From: Polaromonas sp.
GTDB lineage: Bacteria > Pseudomonadota > Gammaproteobacteria > Burkholderiales > Burkholderiaceae_C
Direction of reading: 5' to 3'
DNA: 64,000 nt
Assembly: GCA_030683705.1 (NCBI GenBank)
Contig: JAUXPP010000042.1
Location: 1 to 64,000, forward strand
In this document: positions 51,743 through 61,521 of the stretch, piece by piece
Numbering within the stretch: the first letter of the stretch is position 1
Layout of the letters: each line of letters begins with the position of its first letter
The notes under the pieces: model-generated
Told to the model about the DNA's origin: nothing
What the model saw: only the letters and a program-made list of their open reading frames with translations
Database searches by the model: none
Position numbers and translations under genes: made by a program

Positions 51743-52597
51743 TCAGGCAGCACCAAACTCGTCGCCGAGTTCTGCGGCGCGCTGCCTGGCGGCGTGGATC
51801 GCGCGCATGAACTGCTTCTTGACCTCGTCCTGCTCCATCGACGTCAGGGCGGCGTAGGTCGTGCCGCCTTTGGAGGTCACCCGCGCACGCAGGATTTCCG
51901 GCGGCTCGTCCGAGGCGCGTGCCAGTTCTGCCGCGCCGACAAAGGTGCCCACCGCCAGCTTGTGGGCCTGCTCATGACTGAGCCCCATGTCCACGCCGGC
52001 CTGCACCATGGCCTCGATGAAATAAAAGACATAGGCCGGACCGGAGCCCGACAGGGCGGTGACGGCATCCAGCTGTTTTTCGTCGTCCAGCCAGAGCAGG
52101 TCGCCAGTGGTCCGGATCACCCTCTCCACCGCGAGCCGATCGTCTTCGCTAACCGCGGTCCGGGCGAACAGGGCGGTCACCCCCTTGCCGATCAGGGCCG
52201 GTGTGTTGGGCATGGAGCGCACCACACGCTGGGTGTCCAGCCAGTGGGCAATGCTGTCCGAGCGGATACCGGCCGCCACGCTCAGGTGCAGGGCGGTTTT
52301 GGTGTGAAAGCGGGTCAGCAGGGCCGCATCCTTGAAGGTTTGCGGCTTGACGGCCCAGACCACCAGGGTGGCGCTGGCGAGGGCTTCGCCAGGGTTTTCG
52401 TGCACCTGGACGCCGGGGAATTGCCTGTGAAGCTTGGCGCGCTGCTCGTCCCAGGGTTCCACCACCTGGAGCTGGCCGGCGTTCATGCCGCGCTTGAGCA
52501 GGCCGCCGATGATGGCGCTGGCCATGTTGCCGCCGCCTATGAAGGCGATCTGTTCGTGGCTGCTGCTGCCTGAAAGGCCGGGTATCGGGGTACTCAT
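51743..52597 (-). CDS. proC: Pyrroline-5-carboxylate reductase
   Basis: A 284-residue ProC, the last step of proline synthesis (P5C + NADPH to proline). The Rossmann start IAFIGGGNMASAIIGGLL lies after an N-terminal extension of about 15 residues. VWAVKPQTF, RSMPNTPALIGKG, TALSGSGPAYVFYFIEAM and VTSKGGTTYAAL are the family blocks. The ATG before STPIPG is preferred; an upstream in-frame ATG adds a Pro-rich tail. It lies 79 bp downstream of glpK on the same strand. Confidence 0.95.
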   Translation of the reverse strand: MSTPIPGLSGSSSHEQIAFIGGGNMASAIIGGLLKRGMNAGQLQVVEPWDEQRAKLHRQFPGVQVHENPGEALASATLVVWAVKPQTFKDAALLTRFHTKTALHLSVAAGIRSDSIAHWLDTQRVVRSMPNTPALIGKGVTALFARTAVSEDDRLAVERVIRTTGDLLWLDDEKQLDAVTALSGSGPAYVFYFIEAMVQAGVDMGLSHEQAHKLAVGTFVGAAELARASDEPPEILRARVTSKGGTTYAALTSMEQDEVKKQFMRAIHAARQRAAELGDEFGAA

Positions 52598-52676
52598 GGG
52601 GTGGGGCTCGCTGGGTGGGGCGGCTTGTGAACGCATCCGCTTAGCCCCGGATTGTCACCCATCCCCGCGGCAGGAT

Positions 52677-54170
52677 TCAGTCCGCGACCGTCTGGCGCAC
52701 CGCGTGTTCCCACTGTGCCATCAGGGCCGCTGCGCGGTCGGCGCTCAAGGTCGGCAAAAACCGCCGTTCTGCGCGCCACATGTCCGAGAGTTCGCGGGTG
52801 CTGGCATACACACCGCTGGACAGGCCCGCCAGGTAGGCCGCGCCCAGGGCGGTGGTTTCGGTGACGGCCGGCCGCACCACCGGGATCCCCAGCAGGTCGG
52901 CCTGGAACTGCATCAACAGGTCGTTGATGCAGGCGCCGCCGTCCACCCGCAGTTCTGCCACCGGCGCAGCACCGGCAGCCACGGCGTCCCGGCTCATGGC
53001 TTGCAGCAGAGCCGCGCTCTGGTAGGCAATACTTTCCAGCGCCGCCCGGGCAATGTGCGCCACCGTGGTGCCGCGTGTCAGGCCGGTGATGGTGCCCCGT
53101 GCGTCCGGTTTCCAGTAGGGGGCGCCCAGTCCGGTGAAGGCCGGCACCATCATCACGCCGCCGGAATCGGGAACACTTTGCGCCAGGGCCTGGACTTCGC
53201 CGCTGCCCTGGATGGCGTGCAGGCCGTCGCGCAGCCACTGGACCACGGCGCCGCCGACAAACACGCTGCCTTCGAACGCAAACTCGGTCTGTGGCGTCAC
53301 CTGTGCCGCGCTGGTGGTGAGCAGGCCGTTGTGTGAGGTCTGGAACTTGTTGCCGGTGTGCATCAGCATGAAGCAGCCGGTGCCATAGGTATTCTTGGCC
53401 ATGCCTTCCTTGAAGCAGGCCTGCCCGAACAGCGCGCTCTGCTGGTCGCCCGCCACACCGCCAATCGGGATAGGCGCACCCAGCAGCCCCGGCAATACGT
53501 CGCCATAGTGTGTGCTGGAGGCCCGCACCTCCGGCATCAGCGAGGCCGGGATGTCCAGCAGCGCCAGCAGCTCGGCGTCCCAGCGGTTGTCGCGTACATT
53601 GAACAGCATGGTGCGCGAGGCATTGGTGACATCGGTGGCATGCAGGGCACCGCCGGTGAGCTGCCACATCAGCCAGCTGTCCACCGTGCCGAAGGCCAGC
53701 TCGCCGCGTTCGGCCTGCTGCCTGGCGTGCGGCACGTTGTCGAGCAGCCATTTGAGCTTGGTGCCCGAAAAATAGGCGTCAATCAGCAGGCCGGTTTTTT
53801 GCTGGATCAGCCCGGCCTTGCCGTCCTCGCGCAGTTTCGCGCAGGTGGCCTCGGCGCGGCGGTCCTGCCAGACGATGGCGTGGTGCACCGGCTGGCCGGT
53901 CTTGCGGTTCCAGAGCACTGTGGTTTCGCGCTGGTTGGTGATGCCCAGCGCGCGGATGTCGCTGGCCTGGAGTTTCGCCCTGGCCAGCGCCTCGCGCGCG
54001 GTGGCCAACTGGGTGCGCCAGATCTCCATCGGGTCATGCTCGACCCAGCCCGGCCGGGGATAAATCTGCGGCAACTCCTGCTGCGCCAGCGCCACGATAT
54101 GGCCCTGTTCGTCAAACACGATGCTGCGGGAGCTGGAGGTTCCCTGGTCCAGGGCAAGCAGGTAGGTCAT
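52677..54170 (-). CDS. glpK: Glycerol kinase
   Basis: A 497-residue FGGY-family glycerol kinase that phosphorylates glycerol to glycerol 3-phosphate. Motifs: [17 protein letters not shown] (phosphate loop), [83 protein letters not shown] and [19 protein letters not shown]. Its start overlaps the glpR stop by 4 bp, so the two are coupled. The divergent operon carries the glycerol importer and glpD. Confidence 0.97.
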   Translation of the reverse strand: MTYLLALDQGTSSSRSIVFDEQGHIVALAQQELPQIYPRPGWVEHDPMEIWRTQLATAREALARAKLQASDIRALGITNQRETTVLWNRKTGQPVHHAIVWQDRRAEATCAKLREDGKAGLIQQKTGLLIDAYFSGTKLKWLLDNVPHARQQAERGELAFGTVDSWLMWQLTGGALHATDVTNASRTMLFNVRDNRWDAELLALLDIPASLMPEVRASSTHYGDVLPGLLGAPIPIGGVAGDQQSALFGQACFKEGMAKNTYGTGCFMLMHTGNKFQTSHNGLLTTSAAQVTPQTEFAFEGSVFVGGAVVQWLRDGLHAIQGSGEVQALAQSVPDSGGVMMVPAFTGLGAPYWKPDARGTITGLTRGTTVAHIARAALESIAYQSAALLQAMSRDAVAAGAAPVAELRVDGGACINDLLMQFQADLLGIPVVRPAVTETTALGAAYLAGLSSGVYASTRELSDMWRAERRFLPTLSADRAAALMAQWEHAVRQTVAD

Positions 54171-54940
54171 GGAAGTAGTGGGGCAATGTCACAGCTGACG
54201 CCGGCTTCGGCGAGCAAGGCCGGAAAGGGTTCGGGCGGCGGCTGGTCGGTGAACAGGCGGGTGATCTGCGACAGCGTGGCGAGTTCCACCATCGCGGGCC
54301 GGTTGAACTTGCTGCTGTCCGCGGCCAGCCAGACCTCGCGCGCGTGCGAGATGATGGTTTGTGCCACCTTGACCTCGCGGTAGTCGAAGTCGCGCAGGGA
54401 GCCGTCGGCCTCGATGCCCGAAATGCCGATCAGCGCAATGTCCACCCGGAACTGGCGGATGAAATCGACCGCTGCCTCCCCGACGATGCCGCGGTCGCGC
54501 GGGCGCACCACGCCACCGGTCACGATCACCTCGCAGTTGGAATTGCTGCTCAGGATGGCGGCGACGTTGAGGTTGTTGGTGATGACGCGCAGCCCCTTGT
54601 GGTGCAGCAGCGCCTTGGCGATGGCCTCGGTGGTGGTGCCGATGTTGAGGATCAGCGAGCAGTTGTCGGGCACCTCGGCCGCCACGGCGCGCGCAATCCT
54701 GGCCTTGCCATCCGCATTGAGGTTCTCGCGTTGCCGGTGTGCCAGGTTTTCAGTGGTCGAACTGGGCATCCGCACGCCGCCGTGAAAGCGCGCCAGCAGG
54801 CCCGCCTCGGACAGCCGCTGCACATCGCGGCGCACGGTTTGCAGCGTGACCGCCAGGACATCGGCGAGCTGCTCGACAGTGACGGAGCCGCGGGTGCGGA
54901 CCACCTCAAGAAGTTTGAGTTGCCGGGGATTGGAGTTCAC
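54167..54940 (-). CDS. glpR: DeoR-family glycerol operon repressor GlpR
   Basis: A 257-residue DeoR/GlpR regulator. The N-terminal helix-turn-helix ([25 protein letters not shown]) is followed by the sugar-phosphate-binding domain ([51 protein letters not shown]). Glycerol 3-phosphate is the known effector for GlpR. A GTG start ([14 protein letters not shown]) fits the family N-terminus; upstream ATGs add residues with no counterpart. It faces the glpS operon across 196 bp of AT-rich DNA. Confidence 0.92.
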   Translation of the reverse strand: MNSNPRQLKLLEVVRTRGSVTVEQLADVLAVTLQTVRRDVQRLSEAGLLARFHGGVRMPSSTTENLAHRQRENLNADGKARIARAVAAEVPDNCSLILNIGTTTEAIAKALLHHKGLRVITNNLNVAAILSSNSNCEVIVTGGVVRPRDRGIVGEAAVDFIRQFRVDIALIGISGIEADGSLRDFDYREVKVAQTIISHAREVWLAADSSKFNRPAMVELATLSQITRLFTDQPPPEPFPALLAEAGVSCDIAPLLP

Positions 54941-54987
54941 GCGTGCTTCAAGTGGGTGGTCAGATCTGTAGGTCATTCGACTGTATA

Positions 54988-55007
54988 TCGAAACAAAAAG
55001 AAACAAA
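54988..55007. promoter_or_regulatory. Candidate GlpR operator in the glpR-glpS divergent spacer
   Basis: TCGAAACAAAAAGAAACAAA holds two GAAACAAA-like direct repeats, resembling the CGAAA/TTTCG repeats bound by DeoR-type regulators. The whole 196-bp spacer (54941-55136) is far more AT-rich than the surroundings and must carry both promoters. No confident -35/-10 pair was fixed. Confidence 0.4.
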
Positions 55008-55136
55008 TTAGGGAAAGTATCTATTCAAAACGCGCTTAAAGGAAGAAAAATAGAAAAGATACGAACCAAGGTAGGCAGACTTGTATCCAATCCTTTTTCC
55101 TACTCCCGCGCCTGCTGTCTTCCGAAAAGGCGTGTG

Positions 55137-56210
55137 ATGCAACTCCTGCTCGACACCATCAGCAAAAAAGTCGGCCCCGACACCTGGTTGCACGACATGA
55201 GCCTGGCACCGCGCCCGGGCGAAGTGACGGTATTGCTGGGTGCCACCCAGGCCGGCAAGACCAGCCTGATGCGCGTGATGGCCGGGCTCGACGTGCCCAG
55301 CGCCGGCCGCGTCCTGGTGGACGGCGCCGACGTCACCGGCATGCCGGTGCGCGAGCGCAATGTGGCCATGGTCTACCAGCAGTTCATCAACTATCCCTCG
55401 CTCAGGGTCGCCGACAACATCGCCTCGCCGCTGAAGCTGCGCGGTGAGAAAGGCATAGACCAGCGGGTGCGCGAGATCGCCGGGCGTCTGCACATCGACA
55501 TGTTCCTGGACCGTTATCCGGCGGAGCTGTCGGGCGGGCAGCAGCAACGCGTGGCGCTGGCGCGCGCGCTGGCGAAGGGCGCGCCCCTGATGCTGCTGGA
55601 CGAACCCCTGGTGAATCTGGATTACAAGCTGCGTGAGGAGCTGCGCGAAGAACTCGCCCAGCTGTTTGCAGCTGGTGATTCGACGGTGATTTACGCAACG
55701 ACCGAGCCCGGCGAGGCCTTGTTGCTGGGCGGCTATACCGCCGTGCTGGACGGCGGCGAACTGCTCCAGTACGGCCCGACCGCCGAAGTCTTTCATGCGC
55801 CGAAATCGCTGCGGGTGGCACGCGCTTTCAGTGACCCGCCGATGAACCTGATCGGTGCTCAGGTCAGTGCTCGCGGCGTGCAGTTGCGGGGTGGCCCGGA
55901 GCTGCCCCTGGTGCTCGCGGCGGGCGCAACAGCCGGCCTGACCGTGGGTGTGCGTGCCAGTGCTTTGCGTGAAGTGCCGCGCGACGGCGACGTGAGCCTG
56001 CCGGGAAAAGTCGAGCTGGCGGAAATCTCGGGCTCAGACACGTTCGTGCATGTGAGCACAGCCGTCGGTGAGCTGGTCGCCCAGCTCACCGGCGTGCACT
56101 ATTTCGACCTGGGTGCGCCGATCACGCTGTATCTCCAGCCGGCGCATGCCTATGTATTCGATGACGGCGGCGCCTTGCTGGTGGCGCCGCAGCGCAAGGG
56201 AGGGCGTTGA
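55137..56210 (+). CDS. glpS: Glycerol ABC transporter ATP-binding protein GlpS
   Basis: A 357-residue ABC ATPase of the sugar type, with a C-terminal regulatory TOBE domain (about residues 235-350). Walker A is GATQAGKTS, the signature LSGGQQQR is intact and Walker B is LMLLDEP. The switch histidine after the D-loop is missing: the segment reads YATTEPGEALLL where other ATPases have THDQ.EA. It is the first gene of the glycerol import operon and pairs with GlpT. The ATG is preceded by an in-frame GTG one codon upstream. Confidence 0.9.
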   Translation: MQLLLDTISKKVGPDTWLHDMSLAPRPGEVTVLLGATQAGKTSLMRVMAGLDVPSAGRVLVDGADVTGMPVRERNVAMVYQQFINYPSLRVADNIASPLKLRGEKGIDQRVREIAGRLHIDMFLDRYPAELSGGQQQRVALARALAKGAPLMLLDEPLVNLDYKLREELREELAQLFAAGDSTVIYATTEPGEALLLGGYTAVLDGGELLQYGPTAEVFHAPKSLRVARAFSDPPMNLIGAQVSARGVQLRGGPELPLVLAAGATAGLTVGVRASALREVPRDGDVSLPGKVELAEISGSDTFVHVSTAVGELVAQLTGVHYFDLGAPITLYLQPAHAYVFDDGGALLVAPQRKGGR

Positions 56211-56211
56211 G

Positions 56212-57288
56212 ATGGCACGCATAGAGCTGGACCTGGCGCACTCGTACAAGGCAAACCCGCATGAGGACGCCGATTACGCGTTGCTGCCGCTGCAGATGAG
56301 CTTCGAGGACGGCGGCGCCTACGCATTGCTGGGCCCTTCAGGCTGTGGCAAGACCACCATGCTCAACCTGATTTCAGGCTTGCTGGCACCGTCGCAGGGG
56401 ACGGTCAGGTTCGACGGGCGTGACATGACACATGCCACGCCGCAGGAGCGCAACATCGCGCAGGTGTTCCAGTTCCCGGTCGTCTACGACACGATGACTG
56501 TCGCCGAAAACCTCGCCTTCCCGCTGCGTAACCGGAAGATGCCGGAGGACCAGATCAGCAAGCGTGTCGGGCAGATTGCCGAGATGCTCGAAATGAGCGG
56601 CCAGCTGAACCAGCGTGCGGCCGGCCTGGCCGCCGACGCGAAGCAGAAGATTTCGCTGGGGCGCGGGCTGGTGCGGCCCGACGTGTCGGCGGTTCTTTTT
56701 GACGAACCGTTGACCGTCATCGACCCGCACCTCAAGTGGCAATTGCGCCGCAAGCTCAAGCAGATTCATCACGAACTCAAGCTCACGCTGATCTATGTGA
56801 CGCACGATCAGGTCGAGGCCCTGACCTTTGCGCAGCAGGTGGTGGTCATGACACGCGGCCGCGCGGTACAGGTCGGATCGGCCGATGCGCTGTTCGAACG
56901 GCCGCAGCACACCTTTGTCGGACATTTCATCGGCTCGCCTGGCATGAATTTTCTGGCGGCACGCGCTGCCGGCGATGCCCTGGACATTGCCGGGCATTCG
57001 CTGACCCTGCCAGCCGGCCGCGAACTCCCGCCGGGTGACTTCAAGCTGGGTGTGCGTCCCGAATATGTGAGCCTGGCCGCAGCGGGGGCCGCGGGCGCCC
57101 TGCCTGCCACCGTCATGCGGGTACAGGACATCGGGACCCACACGATGCTGACGGCGATGGTCGGCCAGACGCCCGTGAAAGTGCGCCTCCCTTCAGAGGC
57201 GGCGCTGCCGCAGGCCGGAGAGGGCATCTGGCTGCAGGTGCTGGGGGCGCATACCTGTTTTTATGCCAACGAGGAGCTGGTGGCATGA
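56212..57288 (+). CDS. glpT: Glycerol ABC transporter ATP-binding protein GlpT
   Basis: A 358-residue ABC ATPase. Walker A GPSGCGKTT, Walker B AVLFDEP and the switch His in YVTHDQVEAL are normal. The signature motif is lost (LAADAKQKISLG in place of LSGGQ...), and the D-loop reads TVIDPHLK. It is thus complementary to GlpS: together they give one complete ATP site and one degenerate site. The TOBE domain (about residues 240-355) is present. It starts 1 bp after the glpS stop and overlaps glpP by 4 bp. Confidence 0.9.
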   Translation: MARIELDLAHSYKANPHEDADYALLPLQMSFEDGGAYALLGPSGCGKTTMLNLISGLLAPSQGTVRFDGRDMTHATPQERNIAQVFQFPVVYDTMTVAENLAFPLRNRKMPEDQISKRVGQIAEMLEMSGQLNQRAAGLAADAKQKISLGRGLVRPDVSAVLFDEPLTVIDPHLKWQLRRKLKQIHHELKLTLIYVTHDQVEALTFAQQVVVMTRGRAVQVGSADALFERPQHTFVGHFIGSPGMNFLAARAAGDALDIAGHSLTLPAGRELPPGDFKLGVRPEYVSLAAAGAAGALPATVMRVQDIGTHTMLTAMVGQTPVKVRLPSEAALPQAGEGIWLQVLGAHTCFYANEELVA

Positions 57289-58178
57289 GCACCACCACCA
57301 AACCTGTCAACCAGAAGGCCTGGCTGCTGGTGCTGCCGGTCATCATCTGCGTTGCCTTCTCGGCCATCCTGCCGCTCATGACGGTTGTCAACTATTCAGT
57401 GCAAGACATCATTTCACCGGAGCGGCGCGTGTTTGTCGGGACCGAGTGGTTTGCGGCGGTGATGCGCGATGAAGACCTGCATGCAGCGCTGTGGCGGCAA
57501 CTAACGTTTTCGTTTGCGGTGCTGGCGGTCGAGATTCCCCTGGGCATTGCGCTGGCGCTGTCGATGCCGGCGCAGGGCTGGAAAGCTTCGCTGGTTCTCG
57601 TGCTGGTGGCACTCTCGCTGCTGATCCCCTGGAACGTCGTGGGCACGATCTGGCAGATCTACGGTCGTGCCGATATCGGCCTGCTCGGCATGGTGTTGCA
57701 GAAAATGGGCTTCGACTACAGCTATACCGGCAACGCGCTGCACGCCTGGATCACCGTGCTGGTCATGGATGTCTGGCACTGGACGCCGCTGGTTGCGCTG
57801 CTTTGTTACGCCGGCCTGCGTTCCATCCCGGACGCCTATTACCAGGCGGCGCGCATCGACGGCGCCAGCAAGTTTGCGGTGTTCCGCTACATCCAGCTGC
57901 CGAAGATGCGCGGGGTGTTGATGATTGCCGTGTTGTTGCGTTTCATGGACAGCTTCATGATTTACACCGAACCCTTCGTGCTGACCGGCGGTGGGCCAGG
58001 CAACGCGACCACCTTCCTCTCGCAATACCTGACGCAAAAGGCCGTGGGCCAGTTCGATCTGGGGCCGGCGGCGGCGTTTTCGCTGATTTATTTCCTGATC
58101 ATCCTGCTGCTGTGCTTCATCCTTTACAACTGGATGCAGCGGGTGGGGACGGCGACCAAGGAGAACACTGGTGAATAA
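57285..58178 (+). CDS. glpP: Glycerol ABC transporter permease GlpP
   Basis: A 297-residue inner-membrane permease with six helices, of the MalF/sugar type. The EAA loop that docks the ATPases reads YYQAARIDGASKFAVFRYIQLPKM. It starts within the glpT stop and overlaps the second permease by 8 bp. It forms the membrane channel with GlpQ. Confidence 0.92.
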   Translation: MSTTTKPVNQKAWLLVLPVIICVAFSAILPLMTVVNYSVQDIISPERRVFVGTEWFAAVMRDEDLHAALWRQLTFSFAVLAVEIPLGIALALSMPAQGWKASLVLVLVALSLLIPWNVVGTIWQIYGRADIGLLGMVLQKMGFDYSYTGNALHAWITVLVMDVWHWTPLVALLCYAGLRSIPDAYYQAARIDGASKFAVFRYIQLPKMRGVLMIAVLLRFMDSFMIYTEPFVLTGGGPGNATTFLSQYLTQKAVGQFDLGPAAAFSLIYFLIILLLCFILYNWMQRVGTATKENTGE

Positions 58179-58983
58179 GCCCCGCTTCCAGGCAAGGACG
58201 CTGTTCCTCATTGCCTATATTGTGTTTGCCCTGTTGCCCATCTACTGGATGATCAACATGAGCTTCAAGACCAATTCGGAAATCCTGTCGAGTTTTTCCT
58301 TCTTTCCGCAGGAGTTCACCTGGGCCAACTACCGGACCATCTTTACCGATCCCTCCTGGTATTCGGGCTATATCAATTCCCTGATTTACGTGGCCATCAA
58401 CACCGTGATCTCGATCACCGTGGCCTTGCCGGCGGCCTATGCGTTTTCCCGCTACAGCTTCATCGGCGACAAACACGTGTTTTTCTGGCTGCTGACCAAC
58501 CGCATGACGCCGCCTGCCGTGTTCCTCCTGCCCTTCTTTCAGCTCTACACCACGGTGGGACTGATGGACACCCACATCGCGGTGGCACTGGCCCACCTGC
58601 TGTTCAACGTACCACTGGCGGTCTGGATACTGGAAGGTTTCATGAGCGGCATTCCGCGCGAAATCGACGAGACCGCGTATATCGACGGGTATTCCTTCCC
58701 GCGCTTTTTCATCCGCATCTTTTTGCCACTGATCAAGGCCGGCGTCGGCGTGGCAGCCTTCTTCTGCGTCATGTTCCGCTGGGTCGAATTGCTGCTGGCG
58801 CGCACCCTGACCAGCGTCAACGCCAAACCCATCGTGGCGACCATGACACGCACGGTGTCCGCTTCGGGGATGGACTGGGCAACCCTGGCGGCCGCTGGCG
58901 TGCTGACCATTGTTCCGGGTGCCATCGTGATCTGGTTCGTGCGGCACTACATCGCCAAGGGTTTTGCGATGGGGCGGGTATGA
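58171..58983 (+). CDS. glpQ: Glycerol ABC transporter permease GlpQ
   Basis: A 270-residue permease of the MalG type with six helices. The EAA loop is EIDETAYIDGYSFPRFFIRIFLPL. It uses a GTG start that overlaps the end of glpP. This GlpQ is the ABC permease of the rhizobial GlpSTPQUV nomenclature, not the glycerophosphodiesterase of the same symbol. A GC-rich repeat begins two bases after its stop. Confidence 0.92.
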   Translation: MNKPRFQARTLFLIAYIVFALLPIYWMINMSFKTNSEILSSFSFFPQEFTWANYRTIFTDPSWYSGYINSLIYVAINTVISITVALPAAYAFSRYSFIGDKHVFFWLLTNRMTPPAVFLLPFFQLYTTVGLMDTHIAVALAHLLFNVPLAVWILEGFMSGIPREIDETAYIDGYSFPRFFIRIFLPLIKAGVGVAAFFCVMFRWVELLLARTLTSVNAKPIVATMTRTVSASGMDWATLAAAGVLTIVPGAIVIWFVRHYIAKGFAMGRV

Positions 58984-58984
58984 A

Positions 58985-59050
58985 CCACCCCCGGAGTGCC
59001 TTCGGCACCTCCCCCTCAAGGGGGCGCCACCTGCGGCCCGGCAAAGCCGG
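58985..59050 (+). repeat. GC-rich palindromic repeat (variant), within the glp operon
   Basis: ACCCCCGGAGTGCCTTCGGC, ACCTCCCCCTCAAGGGGGCG, then GCGGCCCGGCAAAGCCGG. It is a variant of the repeat seen in putA and recG, placed right after the glpQ stop in sense orientation, and carries two hairpins. It may stabilise or separate mRNA parts of the operon. Confidence 0.6.
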
Positions 59051-59127
59051 TTCCGCGATGGCCCCTGCATGCCCATTTTGCACCGCTGACAACTGGTGGC
59101 CGCAGCGCGGGCACAAGGAGAAGACAT

Positions 59128-59436
59128 ATGTTTGAGTGGATGGCGTGGACGCTGCCGGTGGCGGTTTTTTTCAGCTGCATCGTGTTGATGCTGATCGGCA
59201 TGACGGTCTGGGAAATCAAATCACCCACCGCGATGCGCCGGGGTTTCCTTCCTCTGGAGACCACGCGTGGCGACCGCCTGTTTATCGGGCTGTTGGGGGC
59301 GGCCTATATCAATCTGATCTTTGTGGGTCTCAGCGGCAAGCTCGGTGCCTTGTTGGGGCTGCAGGCGGATCCATCCATCTGGATCAGTTTCGTCATTTCC
59401 ATGGCGTGGATTGCGTTCGTCATGCGCAAGGGCTAG
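59128..59436 (+). CDS. glpU: Small membrane protein GlpU (DUF2160)
   Basis: A 102-residue protein with two or three membrane helices (about residues 5-27, 52-72 and 80-97) and KSPTAMRRGFLPLETTRGDRLFIGLL between them. This is the small conserved subunit coded in glycerol ABC operons; its task is unknown. The start ATG follows AAGGAGAAGACAT. Confidence 0.88.
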   Translation: MFEWMAWTLPVAVFFSCIVLMLIGMTVWEIKSPTAMRRGFLPLETTRGDRLFIGLLGAAYINLIFVGLSGKLGALLGLQADPSIWISFVISMAWIAFVMRKG

Positions 59437-59579
59437 TGCAGGTTTTCAGGAGAACGGCGCCCGGCAATCCTTCCCCGCCGGCGTGTCAGGAGACATGGGG
59501 AAGTCAATGAGGAGACAACGATGAACTTTTACCCGACCGCTGCAGCTTCCGCTGCGGCCAAACGCCAGGGAGTTAAACC

Positions 59580-61391
59580 ATGAAACGCTCTATGTATGCA
59601 CTTTCGGCTGTCGGCGCTGCTGCGCTGATGTTGTCGGCCTGCGGCAAAAAGGAGGAGCCGGTAGCCACTACCGCGCCACCGGTGGCCGCAACGCCTGCCG
59701 CGACCCCTGCTGCCGCGCCGGCCGCGGTATCCGAGGCTGCGAAAAAATGGATAGACAGCGAGTTCCAGCCGTCTACCCTGTCCAAGGACCAGCAAGCAGC
59801 AGAAATGAAATGGTTTATTGACGCCGCGGCCAAGCTCAAGGCCAAGGGCGTCAACGAAATATCCGTGGTGTCGGAGACCATCACCACGCACGAGTACGAA
59901 TCCAAGACCCTGGCGCGTGCTTTCGAGGAAATCACCGGCATCAAGGTCAAGCATGACCTGATCCAGGAAGGCGACGTGGTTGAAAAACTGCAGACCTCCA
60001 TGCAGTCGGGCAAGTCGATTTATGACGGCTGGATCTCCGATTCGGACCTGATCGGAACCCACTACCGTTACGGCAAGATCCTGGCCCTGTCCGACTATAT
60101 GGAAGGTGCCGGGAAGGAGTTCACGAATCCCGGCCTGGACCTGAAGGACTTCATCGGAACCAGCTTCACCACCGGTCCCGACAAGAAGCTCTACCAGCTG
60201 CCGGACCAGCAGTTTGCCAATCTCTACTGGTTCCGGGCCGACCTCTTTGCCAAGCCTGAACTGCAGGAGAAGTTCAAGGCCAAGTATGGCTATGACCTGG
60301 GTGTTCCGCTCAACTGGTCCGCCTACGAAGACATTGCGGCCTTCTTCACCAACGACGTCAAGCAGATTGACGGCAAGCCGATTTATGGCCACATGGATTA
60401 CGGCAAGAAGGATCCGTCGCTTGGTTGGCGCTTCACGGACGCGTGGCTATCGATGGCCGGAACGGCAGACATCGGCAACCCCAACGGACTCCCGGTGGAC
60501 GAATGGGGCATTCGCGTGGCTGACGACAAGTGCACGCCGGTGGGAGCCTCGGTTGCCCGCGGTGGCGCGACCAACTCGCCAGCCGCTGTTTATGCCCTGA
60601 CGAAGTATGTCGACTGGATGAAGAAATTCGCACCCAAGGAGGCCACGGGCATGACCTTCGGCGAAGCCGGGCCGGTGCCTGCGCAGGGCCAGATTGCCCA
60701 GCAGATCTTCTGGTACACCGCGTTCACCGCAGACATGGTCAAGCCCGGCTTGCCCGTGGTCAATGCCGACGGGACGCCCAAGTGGCGCATGGCACCCGGA
60801 CCCAACGGGCCTTACTGGAAGCAGGGCATGCAGAACGGCTACCAGGATGTGGGTTCATGGACTTTCTTCAAGGACCACGATGCCAACCGGACGGCCGCCG
60901 CCTGGCTGTATGCGCAGTTCGTCACGGCCAAAACGACCTCCTTGAAGAAAACGATGGTAGGACTCACACCGATTCGCGAGTCCGATATCCGTTCACAAGC
61001 CATGACCGACATGGCGCCCAAGCTGGGCGGTCTGGTCGAGTTCTACCGGAGCCCCGCGCGTGTCGCGTGGTCGCCAACCGGTACCAACGTGCCTGACTAC
61101 CCCAAGCTGGCGCAGCTGTGGTGGAAGAACGTGGCGCAGGCTGTCACGGGCGAGAAAACGCCGCAGGGTGCGATGGATACGCTGGCTGACGAGATGGACC
61201 AGGTGCTGGGCCGGCTGGAGCGCGCGGGTATGGCGCAGTGCCCGCCCAAGCTCAACCCCAAGGGTGATCCCGCCAAGTACCTCAGCGACACCGGCGCGCC
61301 ATGGAAAAAGCTTTCCAACGAGAAGCCCAAGGGTGAAACCATCAACTACGACAAGTTGTTGCAGGCGTGGAAGGACGGCAAGGTCCGCTAA
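59580..61391 (+). CDS. glpV: Glycerol ABC transporter substrate-binding lipoprotein GlpV
   Basis: A 603-residue extracytoplasmic binding protein. The signal ends in a lipobox (LMLSAC, Cys about residue 21), followed by a tether of Ala/Pro/Thr (about 24-52), then the sugar-type SBP domain (VSETITTHEYESKTLARAF, YDGWISDSDLIGTHYRYG, LPDQQFANLYWFRADLF, PKWRMAPGPNGPYWKQGMQNG). The lipoprotein form is less common in Gram-negative bacteria and would hold the receptor on a membrane. Length is near the 570-600 usual for GlpV. It is expressed with the permeases; glpD follows 130 bp later. Confidence 0.9.
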   Translation: MKRSMYALSAVGAAALMLSACGKKEEPVATTAPPVAATPAATPAAAPAAVSEAAKKWIDSEFQPSTLSKDQQAAEMKWFIDAAAKLKAKGVNEISVVSETITTHEYESKTLARAFEEITGIKVKHDLIQEGDVVEKLQTSMQSGKSIYDGWISDSDLIGTHYRYGKILALSDYMEGAGKEFTNPGLDLKDFIGTSFTTGPDKKLYQLPDQQFANLYWFRADLFAKPELQEKFKAKYGYDLGVPLNWSAYEDIAAFFTNDVKQIDGKPIYGHMDYGKKDPSLGWRFTDAWLSMAGTADIGNPNGLPVDEWGIRVADDKCTPVGASVARGGATNSPAAVYALTKYVDWMKKFAPKEATGMTFGEAGPVPAQGQIAQQIFWYTAFTADMVKPGLPVVNADGTPKWRMAPGPNGPYWKQGMQNGYQDVGSWTFFKDHDANRTAAAWLYAQFVTAKTTSLKKTMVGLTPIRESDIRSQAMTDMAPKLGGLVEFYRSPARVAWSPTGTNVPDYPKLAQLWWKNVAQAVTGEKTPQGAMDTLADEMDQVLGRLERAGMAQCPPKLNPKGDPAKYLSDTGAPWKKLSNEKPKGETINYDKLLQAWKDGKVR

Positions 61392-61521
61392 GCCCATGGC
61401 TGGCGGGCCCGGTCCGCATGTTGCTTGACGGCAAGGGTGCGTGTGAGCGATCAGCGTTTGCACGCATCCGCCAACAAAGGCCGCGAGGCGAACTGCCCTG
61501 GGGTTTCCTTGGAGATGGACA

